A DNA stretch of 7,294 nt from Methanosarcina sp. UBA5 (GCF_002505485.1 NZ_DAVG01000070.1:1-7294); one strand, 5' to 3'. Numbered from the stretch's first letter, positions 1-5,297 are shown. Program-made: numbers and translations. The notes: generated by a model from the sequence alone, not told the origin.

Positions 1-82
1 TAAGTGCCTGGAGCATTTGCAGATCGCGCCGTTGGGCTCTGATTACAGCATCATTATCCTCTGGGTCTACTTGGGGAGATAT
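1..82 (-). CDS. Start of an unknown gene, runs off the left edge; ATA at the start position
   Basis: Twenty-seven codons are open on the minus strand and continue beyond the window. The peptide reads (I/M)SPQVDPEDNDAV then IRAQRRDLQMLQAL, a charged, helix-prone sequence that looks like real coding, but I do not recognise the family. A very good ribosome binding site (GGAGGG, 90-95) sits 7 bases upstream of codon ATA (80-82), exactly where ATG is expected. No ATG, GTG or TTG lies in frame between the upstream stop (95-97) and this codon. Either the start codon has mutated from ATG to ATA and the gene is dying, or ATA is used at low efficiency. The ribosome binding site overlaps the stop of the preceding broken gene, so the two were probably translationally coupled. 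Function unknown. Confidence 0.4.
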   Translation of the reverse strand, partial: MSPQVDPEDNDAVIRAQRRDLQMLQAL

Positions 83-89
83 TGATAAT

Positions 90-95
90 CCCTCC
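90..95 (-). promoter_or_regulatory. Ribosome binding site GGAGGG before an ATA codon
   Basis: GGAGGG on the minus strand overlaps the TAG stop (95-97) of the upstream frame and lies 7 bases from codon ATA at 80-82. The spacing equals that of the AbrB gene in this window. It marks where translation of the leftmost gene was meant to begin. Confidence 0.55.
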
Positions 96-297
96 TAAGC
101 GGCCTTAAAAAGAGGTTTTTCCCCCCAATACTGCAGCACTGAGAGCAGCTTTTCATTTTGCAGTTTGAAGGTTGCTTTTTGCAGAATTTTATTAAAGTTC
201 GAAGAGCCATTTTGGCCCACTCCTTCTTTGCTCTAAGCTCCTGTATGAAAAGGACCTCTGGCCTATAATGCCCTATATTATGCTGCGTATCCTTCAT
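95..297 (-). pseudogene. Frameshifted small gene of unknown function
   Basis: Two plausible coding stretches lie in different minus-strand frames. The first starts at ATG 297 (MKDTQHNIGHYRPEVLF, then a basic helix ending AKKEWAKMALR near 199). The second continues from about 202 to TAG at 95-97 and reads NFNKILQKATFKLQNEKLL, then a tail ending EKPLFKAA. Joining them near 185-202 by a one-base change gives one protein of about 67 residues with even composition. Continuing in the first frame instead gives a Cys/Lys-rich tail that looks like out-of-frame noise. The second part could also be a separate 41-residue gene from GTG 220, but its ribosome binding site would touch the start codon. The stop overlaps the binding site of the next gene, suggesting an operon. 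Function not recognised. Confidence 0.4.
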
Positions 298-317
298 GCC
301 CTGCATATTTTTTGATG
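278..317 (-). repeat. Decayed copy of the 55-residue protein's C-terminal codons
   Basis: These 40 bases match 555-594 at 32 of 40 positions without gaps, by my count. Both copies encode, up to a TAA stop, a tail of the form K-(K/R)-Y-A-G-x-E-x-x-x-A. Further upstream this copy runs into an in-frame TGA and similarity is lost, so only the end of a paralogue remains. It points to an old duplication of the small operon, or to recombination between related operons. Confidence 0.45.
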
Positions 318-388
318 TGTGTGGTTCATCGTGGAGGTATTGGAAATATCGGACAGATATGTGCAGGATGAAAAAGAAAAAATTAATT

Positions 389-583
389 TTATCGAGCTTC
401 AGGTAAAAGCACCCCCTTGATGCAAACAGGACAATTTCTCCCATACACCTGCGAACAGTCGTGGAACTGCGAAGTGTCAATTTCGTCTGGTCCTAGGTCA
501 AAAGTTGTCGGGAATTTCTTACCCTGCCATTTCTCGCCACCAGGGCAATCTTTTTTATGCTTCGTGTTCCTCACATCCTGCAT
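389..583 (-). CDS. Small four-cysteine protein, possibly zinc-binding
   Basis: From ATG 583 the protein has 64 residues. Cys13 (in CPGG), Cys43 (HDC), Cys51 and Cys54 (CPVC) could form one zinc site; His42 is an alternative ligand. The stretch between (FPTTFDLGPDEIDTSQFHDC) has the mixed composition of a folded domain. I do not recognise the family. The start is uncertain: ATG 583 overlaps the upstream 55-residue gene by 29 bases and has no clear ribosome binding site, while GTG 574 would remove three residues. Translation is probably coupled to the upstream gene, as the third gene after the AbrB-fold regulator. A frameshift that separated it from its own start cannot be excluded. Role unknown; a structural or regulatory zinc protein is the natural guess. 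Confidence 0.5.
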   Translation of the reverse strand: MQDVRNTKHKKDCPGGEKWQGKKFPTTFDLGPDEIDTSQFHDCSQVYGRNCPVCIKGVLLPEAR

Positions 584-722
584 ATCTTTTGATGATTGTT
601 CCTAGAGCCTTTTCGAACGGATCAGAACTGTTTTCAAGAAAATTAACTGCTTCCTTTCTCGTCGAGTAGGTTTGAGTTGCCCAGGCGACAAAGTTTTTAT
701 TTTCTGGTAGCGTTGTTTTCAT
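555..722 (-). CDS. 55-residue conserved-looking small protein, second gene of the AbrB operon
   Basis: This gene starts with ATG 722, which overlaps the TGA of the AbrB-fold gene in an ATGA arrangement, and ends at TAA 555. GGAG lies about 9 bases upstream inside the preceding gene. The protein begins MKTTLPENKNFVAWATQTYS and ends KRYAGCEEHEA. It looks like a short helical, soluble protein with no signal peptide or membrane segment. The pairing of a small AbrB-fold protein with a translationally coupled partner resembles toxin-antitoxin and autoregulated operons, but nothing in this sequence identifies a toxin fold, so that is only a hypothesis. A decayed copy of its tail lies 277 bases further downstream in the operon direction, which supports it being a real gene that has been duplicated. 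Function unknown. Confidence 0.6.
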   Translation of the reverse strand: MKTTLPENKNFVAWATQTYSTRKEAVNFLENSSDPFEKALGTIIKRYAGCEEHEA

Positions 723-943
723 GCTGCATCTCTCCTTTCAGTTGGTGTAGCACACTCAGCTCTCTCAGATCTTGCAGGGCCTGTGGAGCTGGGTGTTATC
801 TTCAACGAATTGTCATCCATCAGTTCAATGTTCACTGAACTGCTTTGGTCTAATTTTGCGTTCTTTGCCCACGCTGCAGGGAGTGGGCAGAGATAGCTGT
901 ACGAAGTCTTTTGGATTTTTCTATTTCCAAAACTGAAGCTCAT
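719..943 (-). CDS. AbrB/SpoVT-fold small DNA-binding protein
   Basis: This 74-residue protein starts at ATG 943, not at ATG 958, because GGAGGT at 951-956 lies 7 bases before 943 and would be inside the longer version. Residues about 8-52 fit the swapped-hairpin AbrB/MazE domain: RKIQKTSYSYLCPLPAAWAK, then a V-x-I-x-L strand, DDNS turn and LKITP strand. The LP-x-x-W pattern is typical of archaeal members. The family forms dimers that bind DNA and often repress their own operon, commonly as antitoxins or phosphate-type regulators. The C-terminal 22 residues are Ser/Arg/Glu/Ala-rich and look disordered; in antitoxins such a tail often contacts the partner. The next gene starts within its stop codon. 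Family confident, target unknown. Confidence 0.75.
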   Translation of the reverse strand: MSFSFGNRKIQKTSYSYLCPLPAAWAKNAKLDQSSSVNIELMDDNSLKITPSSTGPARSERAECATPTERRDAA

Positions 944-950
944 TTTAACG

Positions 951-956
951 ACCTCC
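951..956 (-). promoter_or_regulatory. Ribosome binding site GGAGGT of the AbrB-fold gene
   Basis: A near-perfect Shine-Dalgarno sequence lies 7 bases upstream of ATG 943. It decides the start in favour of 943 over the in-frame ATG at 958. Confidence 0.7.
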
Positions 957-977
957 AAAATGTCTATGCCCAGCTTT

Positions 978-987
978 GTATAAAAAG
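978..987 (-). promoter_or_regulatory. Candidate TATA box for the AbrB operon
   Basis: CTTTTTATAC on the minus strand is centred about 40 bases before ATG 943. A start about 26 bases downstream would fall near 957, giving a leader of about 14 bases that contains the GGAGGT site. A second candidate (TATATAAA, 1021-1030) would give a leader of about 57 bases. The intergenic DNA 944-1109 is shared with the divergent winged-helix gene, so an AbrB-type repressor could act on both. Confidence 0.45.
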
Positions 988-1079
988 AATCTCTGTAATT
1001 AATTCATATTAATCATAGATGTTTTATATACTACTCAGTTAATTGATATCGTTAATGAAAAAGCAGATTATAATAGATA

Positions 1080-1090
1080 TTTTAAATACT
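1080..1090 (+). promoter_or_regulatory. Candidate TATA box for the winged-helix gene (leaderless)
   Basis: TTTTAAATACT is centred about 25-26 bases before ATG 1110. With normal archaeal spacing, transcription would begin at or next to the start codon. No Shine-Dalgarno sequence is visible between the box and the ATG. Both facts point to a leaderless transcript. Confidence 0.5.
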
Positions 1091-1109
1091 ATTAAACTTA
1101 TTGTACATT

Positions 1110-2381
1110 ATGGTTAGAAAGAAAGGTGCTAACATCGAGGAAACCGGAACGAAGTCCAAAATTATAGAACTTATTCTTAATAATAAAGGACCCATTGAAG
1201 AAGCGCAAATGAGGAAAAAAATACATGGCCACTCAGGAAACGTTAATAGGCATTTGCATGAATTATCGGAAAAATTTCAGTGTATAGAGTTGACTAAAAC
1301 TGTTAAAAAAGGTCGTCGTAAATATAATTTGTGGGATATCACAAAAATCAAACATTTAAAAAATATCAAAGAAACAACTGATAGAATACAACTTAACAAA
1401 TATGAGAAATCAATAAACTTAATTCTCCGGAACTTTGGATACGATATCAATTCACCTGGGTATATATATTGTTTTATCCGGTTATATATGTCGCGTTCAT
1501 TTTTTAATGCGTGTTTGGATACAGATTTGAAATCGCTTACTTCTAAAATCCGGAAATATTACCGTTACGAACAAGGGTTTGAAGACGAAGCCCAAATTAA
1601 AAAACTTGTAAATGAATGTAATGCTACATATATTAAAGGCAAATTTAATTTTGAAATGTCTTACGAAAGATTCCGGAAAACAATGGAAGAATTGGCTCAA
1701 CCCCAGCAAAGGGAAGAAATATACACAGATTATGTCTGGCGGACATTTGGAATGCCAAAAGAACAACTAAAAAATAAACACGGGGATTCATTCATAGAAG
1801 ATAACATCGAGATCGTCAAGGTAAGAGTTGAAAATCTAATTAATGATCCAGAATTTTCTAATGATCCAGAATATCCAGAAGTGCCCAAAAAATGGATAGA
1901 AAGTTTTCTTGATAAATTTAAAGAAAAAGTTCCGGAATTATGCAATATTGAACTAACAAAAATCCTAAAAACGGACGATGAATATGAAGACATGTGCCAG
2001 AAAATGACTAAATTGTTGTTTTTGATTAAAGAACAGCAGGAGACATTTGAAGACATATATTTTAATTTACTTTTTAAATCTTTCCTTTTCCAGGATATCT
2101 TAAATGATAGTGATTTGCCAGAAGAATTAGATTTTGCGGAAAAAACTAAGAAGTATAGAAAAGAGTACAAGGATATACTTAAGAAGAAAGATTATAGACT
2201 CGTGGAATCTGCACTCAATCGCTCAATTTTTAACGAACACGAAATTATAAGCGAGTTTATGGCAAAATATAAAATGCCTTCAATTTTGAGTAAAATTTCA
2301 GATGACTCGAAAGAGGTATTGCGTGAGTTGTTGGAGTTACATAATTATCATCACCTTACCGAATATTTAGAGGACAATTGA
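1110..2381 (+). CDS. Unknown 423-residue protein with N-terminal winged helix
   Basis: I chose ATG 1110 over TTG 1101 because the TATA-like box at 1080-1090 places the transcript start at about 1110. Residues about 15-78 look like a winged helix-turn-helix: helix KSKIIELILNNKGPI, then EAQMRKKIHG, a recognition-type helix NVNRHLHELSEKF, and a strand-turn-strand wing with basic VKKGRRKYNLWDI. The rest is rich in Lys, Glu, Phe and Tyr and appears almost wholly helical, with no membrane segment or catalytic motif that I recognise. It is therefore probably a DNA-binding regulator with a large helical effector or multimerisation domain, or a nucleic-acid-binding part of a defence or element-maintenance system. 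The gene is markedly AT-rich compared with the flanks and stands in the inferred integrated element, opposite in direction to the integrases. Function not recognised. Confidence 0.75.
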   Translation: MVRKKGANIEETGTKSKIIELILNNKGPIEEAQMRKKIHGHSGNVNRHLHELSEKFQCIELTKTVKKGRRKYNLWDITKIKHLKNIKETTDRIQLNKYEKSINLILRNFGYDINSPGYIYCFIRLYMSRSFFNACLDTDLKSLTSKIRKYYRYEQGFEDEAQIKKLVNECNATYIKGKFNFEMSYERFRKTMEELAQPQQREEIYTDYVWRTFGMPKEQLKNKHGDSFIEDNIEIVKVRVENLINDPEFSNDPEYPEVPKKWIESFLDKFKEKVPELCNIELTKILKTDDEYEDMCQKMTKLLFLIKEQQETFEDIYFNLLFKSFLFQDILNDSDLPEELDFAEKTKKYRKEYKDILKKKDYRLVESALNRSIFNEHEIISEFMAKYKMPSILSKISDDSKEVLRELLELHNYHHLTEYLEDN

Positions 2382-2440
2382 TTCAATGAGCGGACCCTCA
2401 AATTTCAGTAATATTTATTTCGAATTAGAGACCTCATTAC

Positions 2441-2462
2441 GCTAGCATTTTGCTAGCATTTT
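2441..2462 (+). terminator. Tandem GCTAGCATTTT forming a hairpin after the winged-helix gene
   Basis: Two adjacent 11-base copies of GCTAGCATTTT lie 60 bases after the stop at 2381. Because GCTAGC is its own complement, the pair can fold into a 6-bp stem with an ATTTT loop, followed by ATTTT. It sits between convergent genes (winged-helix, plus; truncated integrase, minus), so termination is the likely role. A protein-binding site with two copies is the alternative. Confidence 0.4.
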
Positions 2463-2509
2463 AATACATTATACATTAATTTACTTTCTTTTCACATTGA
2501 ACACATTTA

Positions 2510-3052
2510 TTATTTAGCGCTGAGTTTCCTTACGAGATCCAGAAGTTCTAACATAGTAGTGTTGTCAACCTGCCCTATTGTTTCAGTTTTTATGTCCTGT
2601 ACTTCCACAGCAAGCTTGTGGTCCAGAACCATGGAACAGGTAAAACAGTATTTTGCGCCTGCTGGATTCTTTGTCTTGCACCTAGGACAGTTAACAGGCT
2701 TTAACTCCTCTTCCCTTTCCTTACTATCATCTTCAATAATCCCGTTCTGAGCAAGCAGTTTCTTTTCAATGTCTGCTCCTGAAAGATGAAAGTAGGTTGC
2801 AGGCATCCCGCTTTCTTTGGTCCAACCTGCAAATATCCTTAATTCCATTTCGTTAAATCCTCTCTTTGCCAGATCTGTAAGCCTTCCATGCCTAAAAGCA
2901 TGGGGATAAACATTTTTCTTTACTCCAGCTTTTTCGGCAAGTCCTTTAAGCATATTATTTACAGTCTGCTCATTGAGTCTCCGGTAATTTCCTTCATACT
3001 TCCGTTCTGTGATAAACACAGGTGTGTTCGGATTGTCTCTTAAAGGATGCAT
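2510..3052 (-). pseudogene. C-terminal half of a second tyrosine recombinase with zinc ribbon
   Basis: The 180 residues align without gaps to residues 204-383 of the full integrase at 3290-4441, with about 140 identities by eye (near 78%). It keeps the HxxR motif (His51, Arg54), the GW position (Trp77), the tyrosine nucleophile (Tyr87, in PATYFHL) and the zinc ribbon (Cys122, 125, 136, 139). It lacks the core-binding domain, the first catalytic arginine and the beta-hairpin lysine, so it cannot be a complete recombinase. The frame is fully open, and silent-site differences are scattered, so it descends from a related but distinct integrase rather than from a recent copy. A TATA-like box lies about 27 bases upstream of its ATG, so it may be expressed as a half-protein that modulates the full enzyme. 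A plain 5'-truncated remnant is equally possible. Confidence 0.7.
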
Positions 3053-3073
3053 GTACTTCTGAGCCGACTGGGT

Positions 3074-3084
3074 AAATTATAAAG
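3074..3084 (-). promoter_or_regulatory. TATA-like box before the truncated integrase
   Basis: CTTTATAATTT on the minus strand is centred about 27-28 bases before ATG 3052, the normal distance for a leaderless transcript. There is no Shine-Dalgarno sequence. This is the main reason to consider that the half-integrase could be a live gene. AT-rich DNA produces such boxes by chance, so the evidence is modest. Confidence 0.35.
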
Positions 3085-3238
3085 GTACATAAATAGTGGA
3101 AAAATAATTATTACCTTTAAAAGGTCTGAAAAATACATCAGAATCTAAAATTAATAATTAGGAATTACGTCTTTAATAGGATATTAAGGCAAAATTAGGG
3201 CAAAATAAAAGTGCTTTAATCAAAAATTTAAAGTTCTC

Positions 3239-3260
3239 AAAAAAATATCAAAAACTAAAA
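3239..3260 (-). terminator. T-rich stretch after the integrase
   Basis: Just past the integrase stop (3290), the minus strand carries two T runs (opposite A7 at 3239-3245 and the A-rich 3250-3260). Archaeal terminators are often simple T-rich tracts without hairpins. The rest of the 237-base gap 3053-3289 is AT-rich, and I see no gene in it. Confidence 0.3.
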
Positions 3261-3289
3261 TAATTAAATTATAGCAATGAAACCGGTTA

Positions 3290-4441
3290 TCATTTTTTAT
3301 TAAATTTCTTTACAAAGTTCATGATTTCTAACATCATAGTACTGTCAACCTGTCCTATAGTTTCAGTTTTTACGTCCTGAACTTCCACCGCTAACTTGTG
3401 ATCCAGAACCATGGAACACGTGAAGCAGTACTTTGCTCCTATGGGGTTTCTTGTTTTGCATCGGGGACAATCTATTGGCCTGAGCTTCTCTTCCCTTTCT
3501 TTTGTATCGTCCTCTATGATGCCGTTCTTTTGAAGGATCTTCTTTTCAATATCAGCTCCTGAAAGGTGAAGGTATGTTGCAGGCATATTGCTTTCTCGTG
3601 TCCACCCTGCAAAAATGCGCAGTTCCATTTCATTGAATCCTCTCATGGCAAGATCTGTGAGCCTTCCATGCCTGAAAGCATGAGGATGAATATTCTTTTT
3701 AGCCCCAGCTTTCTTTGCTAGCCCATTCAGCATATTGTTTATAGTTTGAGACTCAAGTCTGCGATATTTGCCCTTATATTTTCTATCCGTAATGAACAGG
3801 GGAGCCTCAGGATCATCCCTGAGAGGATGCATATTAATCCATAACTGCAAATCAGGAACGCAATCAATAAGCCTTATCCTTCTCATACCTGTTTTCCCAT
3901 TGACTATTACTACTGCTCCATATTTGTCAAATTGCACGTGCCCAATATTTGTGTTAATAAGTTCTCCCATTCTAACAGCAGAATCCCAGAGGAACATAAT
4001 AATAGCCCTATTTCTCTGCGAAGTTGCAGCATCCCTGAGTTCTTTTACATCCTCAGCTAAAATTAGCTCGTCTACAGGTAAGTAATTCTTAGGCTGCCTT
4101 GTTTTTATGCCATCAAAGAGATGGGCAGTTGAAACTGTGGTTCCTGGCTCCAATAGATTTATACCTTTAGCATTGAACCACTTATAAAAGTTTTTGAGCA
4201 CTATAATACCATTATGAACAGTTGTCTTGCTCCTAGTTTCAGTTCTATGCAGAACATAGTTCTCAACGTCTTCAGGTGTAATCTGCCATAAGGGTTTATT
4301 TTCTGTAAAATCTGTAAATGGTTTAATGTACCAGACTTCTCCAAAAATAGTTCTTTCCTTCTTCCCCATTAACCTTGCGTGTCGAATATATGCGTCTACC
4401 AATTTTTGGTTAAATTCTTGAAAATTTGGCCAGCTTCTCAT
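3290..4441 (-). CDS. Tyrosine-type site-specific integrase with C-terminal zinc ribbon
   Basis: This full-length recombinase has 383 residues. Residues about 8-95 are the SAM-like core-binding domain that clamps DNA. Residues about 125-300 are the catalytic domain with all six positions: Arg157 (SAVRMGEL), Lys183 (VNGKTG), His254 and Arg257 (HAFRH), Trp280 (AGWT) and nucleophile Tyr290 (PATYLHL). Residues 325-342 are a zinc ribbon, CPRC...CFTC, followed by a conserved 40-residue tail (DHKLAVEVQD). The ribbon is a common addition in archaeal XerA-like integrases and probably binds DNA or a partner. The start at ATG 4441 is supported by a TATA box 25 bases upstream and the absence of a Shine-Dalgarno, so the transcript is likely leaderless. 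Its 5' end points at the tRNA-Leu half at 4500-4555, its inferred attachment site. It catalyses integration and excision of the element to its left. Confidence 0.93.
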   Translation of the reverse strand: MRSWPNFQEFNQKLVDAYIRHARLMGKKERTIFGEVWYIKPFTDFTENKPLWQITPEDVENYVLHRTETRSKTTVHNGIIVLKNFYKWFNAKGINLLEPGTTVSTAHLFDGIKTRQPKNYLPVDELILAEDVKELRDAATSQRNRAIIMFLWDSAVRMGELINTNIGHVQFDKYGAVVIVNGKTGMRRIRLIDCVPDLQLWINMHPLRDDPEAPLFITDRKYKGKYRRLESQTINNMLNGLAKKAGAKKNIHPHAFRHGRLTDLAMRGFNEMELRIFAGWTRESNMPATYLHLSGADIEKKILQKNGIIEDDTKEREEKLRPIDCPRCKTRNPIGAKYCFTCSMVLDHKLAVEVQDVKTETIGQVDSTMMLEIMNFVKKFNKK

Positions 4442-4461
4442 AATAATAAAACGTGCACTAT

Positions 4462-4471
4462 CTATAAAAAA
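4462..4471 (-). promoter_or_regulatory. TATA box of the integrase
   Basis: TTTTTTATAG on the minus strand is centred about 25-26 bases before ATG 4441, implying transcription from the start codon itself. The box is about 30 bases from the tRNA remnant, so integrase bound at the core site could affect its own promoter. Confidence 0.5.
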
Positions 4472-4476
4472 TTATC

Positions 4477-4509
4477 TTAATCCGATATCATATTATGTGT
4501 CGGACTTAA
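4477..4509. repeat. Inverted repeat at the element edge, sharing the anticodon arm
   Basis: TTAATCCGA (4477-4485) and TCGGACTTAA (4500-4509) are inverted copies with one extra base, separated by 14 bases. The right arm is the 5' part of the anticodon arm of the tRNA remnant. Inverted core-type sites around a short overlap are what a tyrosine recombinase binds, so this could be part of the attachment site. It may also be chance. Confidence 0.35.
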
Positions 4510-4555
4510 GATCTGATTACGAAGGTATTCGTGGGTTCGAATCCCACCCCTCGCA
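4500..4555 (+). other. 3' half of tRNA-Leu(TAA): attachment site at the element edge
   Basis: The sequence runs from the anticodon arm to the discriminator base of a leucine tRNA. The anticodon stem (TCGGA/TCTGA, one G-T pair) encloses loop CTTAAGA with anticodon TAA at 4507-4509. A long variable arm (GAA-GGTA-TTC) follows, as in class II tRNAs, then T arm GTGGG-TTCGAAT-CCCAC (4531-4547), acceptor strand CCCTCGC and A at 4555. CCA is not encoded, as is often true in archaea. The D arm and 5' acceptor strand are missing: upstream is AT-rich element DNA. Elements that enter tRNA genes at the anticodon loop leave just this half displaced at one end. The integrase 57 bases away supports it as the attachment site. 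The gene is not functional here. Confidence 0.85.
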
Positions 4556-4558
4556 CTA

Positions 4559-4937
4559 ACTTTTTTACATCTAACGTTGGATTTTGCGGCTTTGTAGAAA
4601 TCCTCAATTTCATCCACATTGAATTTATAATATTTTTATTTATGTTGTACACTAAGATTTTTACTTTTATTTCTTTTACTGGTGATTTCTCAATAGTCAG
4701 TTAATATTTTCCAGAGTACTCACACATTCGCTTTTTGCTCTCGTTTTCTGCTTTGTGCACACTCAATTTTCTGTAAGCAGGTAAGCTTAGAGAACTATAC
4801 AACTTCGTAAAAATACTCATAGAAAAAATATCAGCCACTTACTAATGCACAACCATGTGTTTGTTACGTCAACTATTACATAGACTATTAGTATGAGCTT
4901 TTTCTTCGATGAGACAATGATGGAATGCAGAATCATA
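4559..4937. other. Intergenic stretch with no recognisable gene
   Basis: This AT-rich DNA lies between the tRNA half and the DUF4157 remnant. I see no long reading frame, RNA gene or convincing promoter. It presumably belongs to the chromosome just outside the element. It may include the lost C-terminal coding part of the DUF4157 protein, but I cannot align it. Confidence 0.5.
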
Positions 4938-5297
4938 TCAAAAATGCGGTAAATATCTCTTCTGGCCCGGAGGCACATGGATACCCATCCCCTGTTTTAC
5001 GCCAACGCCCCTACTTCTTCAGGCTTATCCGAATTATAATGCACCCTTACGTTACTCATGCCCATGTCCATTCCAGATAAGTTTTCCACACCATCCTTAG
5101 ATAATCAGGCATGCTGGTGTTATTTTGCCCCATTAGTCGAAAGTGACTCTTCTTCTGGTATTTCTTGATGCTGGATAGTTCCTAGCATTTTACCTTGTAA
5201 CGGTTCCTCTTCTTCTGGTATCTCTTGGAGCTGTATAGTCTCACCCATCTTGCCCTGTAATGGCTCCTATCATTTTTCCCTGAAGCGGTTCTGCAGT
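4938..5297 (-). pseudogene. Degenerate DUF4157 (eCIS core domain) protein with acidic repeats
   Basis: On the minus strand, from 5297 downwards, come repeats of EPLQGKM...TIQ.QEIPEEE. After them, across several frames, comes the DUF4157 signature: TSMPDYL, then DGVENLSGMDM, SNVRVHYNSDKPEEVGALA, and QGMGIHVPPGQKRYLPH. The last PH is where the HEAWH zinc-protease motif should begin, but it reads HF and stops (4938-4940). At least three frame breaks are visible: near 5127 (repeats into TSMPDYL), near 5100 (after DYL) and near 5008 (a base missing between ALA and QGMG). Intact relatives carry a metallopeptidase-like domain and are linked to extracellular contractile injection systems and related secreted or toxin-like proteins. 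The key helix and everything after it are gone, so no product is expected. Confidence 0.8.
5147..5294 (-). repeat. 60-base direct repeats coding for an acidic 20-residue unit
   Basis: Two full units (5147-5206, 5207-5266) and one partial unit (about 5267-5294) repeat with an exact 60-base period, visible as two identical CTCTTCTTCTGGTA starts. On the minus strand each encodes EPLQGKM-x-x-TIQ-x-QEIPEEE. This kind of Gln/Glu-rich repeat typically precedes DUF4157 domains. The first unit has an internal deletion that changes frame. Confidence 0.75.

Noticed and set aside
67..480. A 137-codon minus-strand open frame
   Set aside because: It crosses the end of the four-cysteine gene in another frame and ends in a Cys/Lys-rich tail. 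Only its middle (about 200-297) looks like coding, and that part continues better in a different frame.
1497..2170. Minus-strand frames of 89 and 146 codons
   Set aside because: They are antisense to the winged-helix gene and rich in Phe, Ser and Cys, as expected of the reverse of Lys/Glu-rich coding sequence.
3768..4085. Plus-strand 105-codon frame
   Set aside because: It is antisense to the catalytic domain of the integrase.
4480..4640. Minus-strand frame running antisense through the tRNA half
   Set aside because: It gives the familiar RGGIRTHEY-type peptide that any antisense reading of a tRNA T arm produces, so it is not a gene.
5147..5294. 60-base repeats as a CRISPR array or regulatory array
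   Set aside because: The repeats are adjacent without spacers, translate into an acidic 20-residue protein repeat, and join the DUF4157 remnant.
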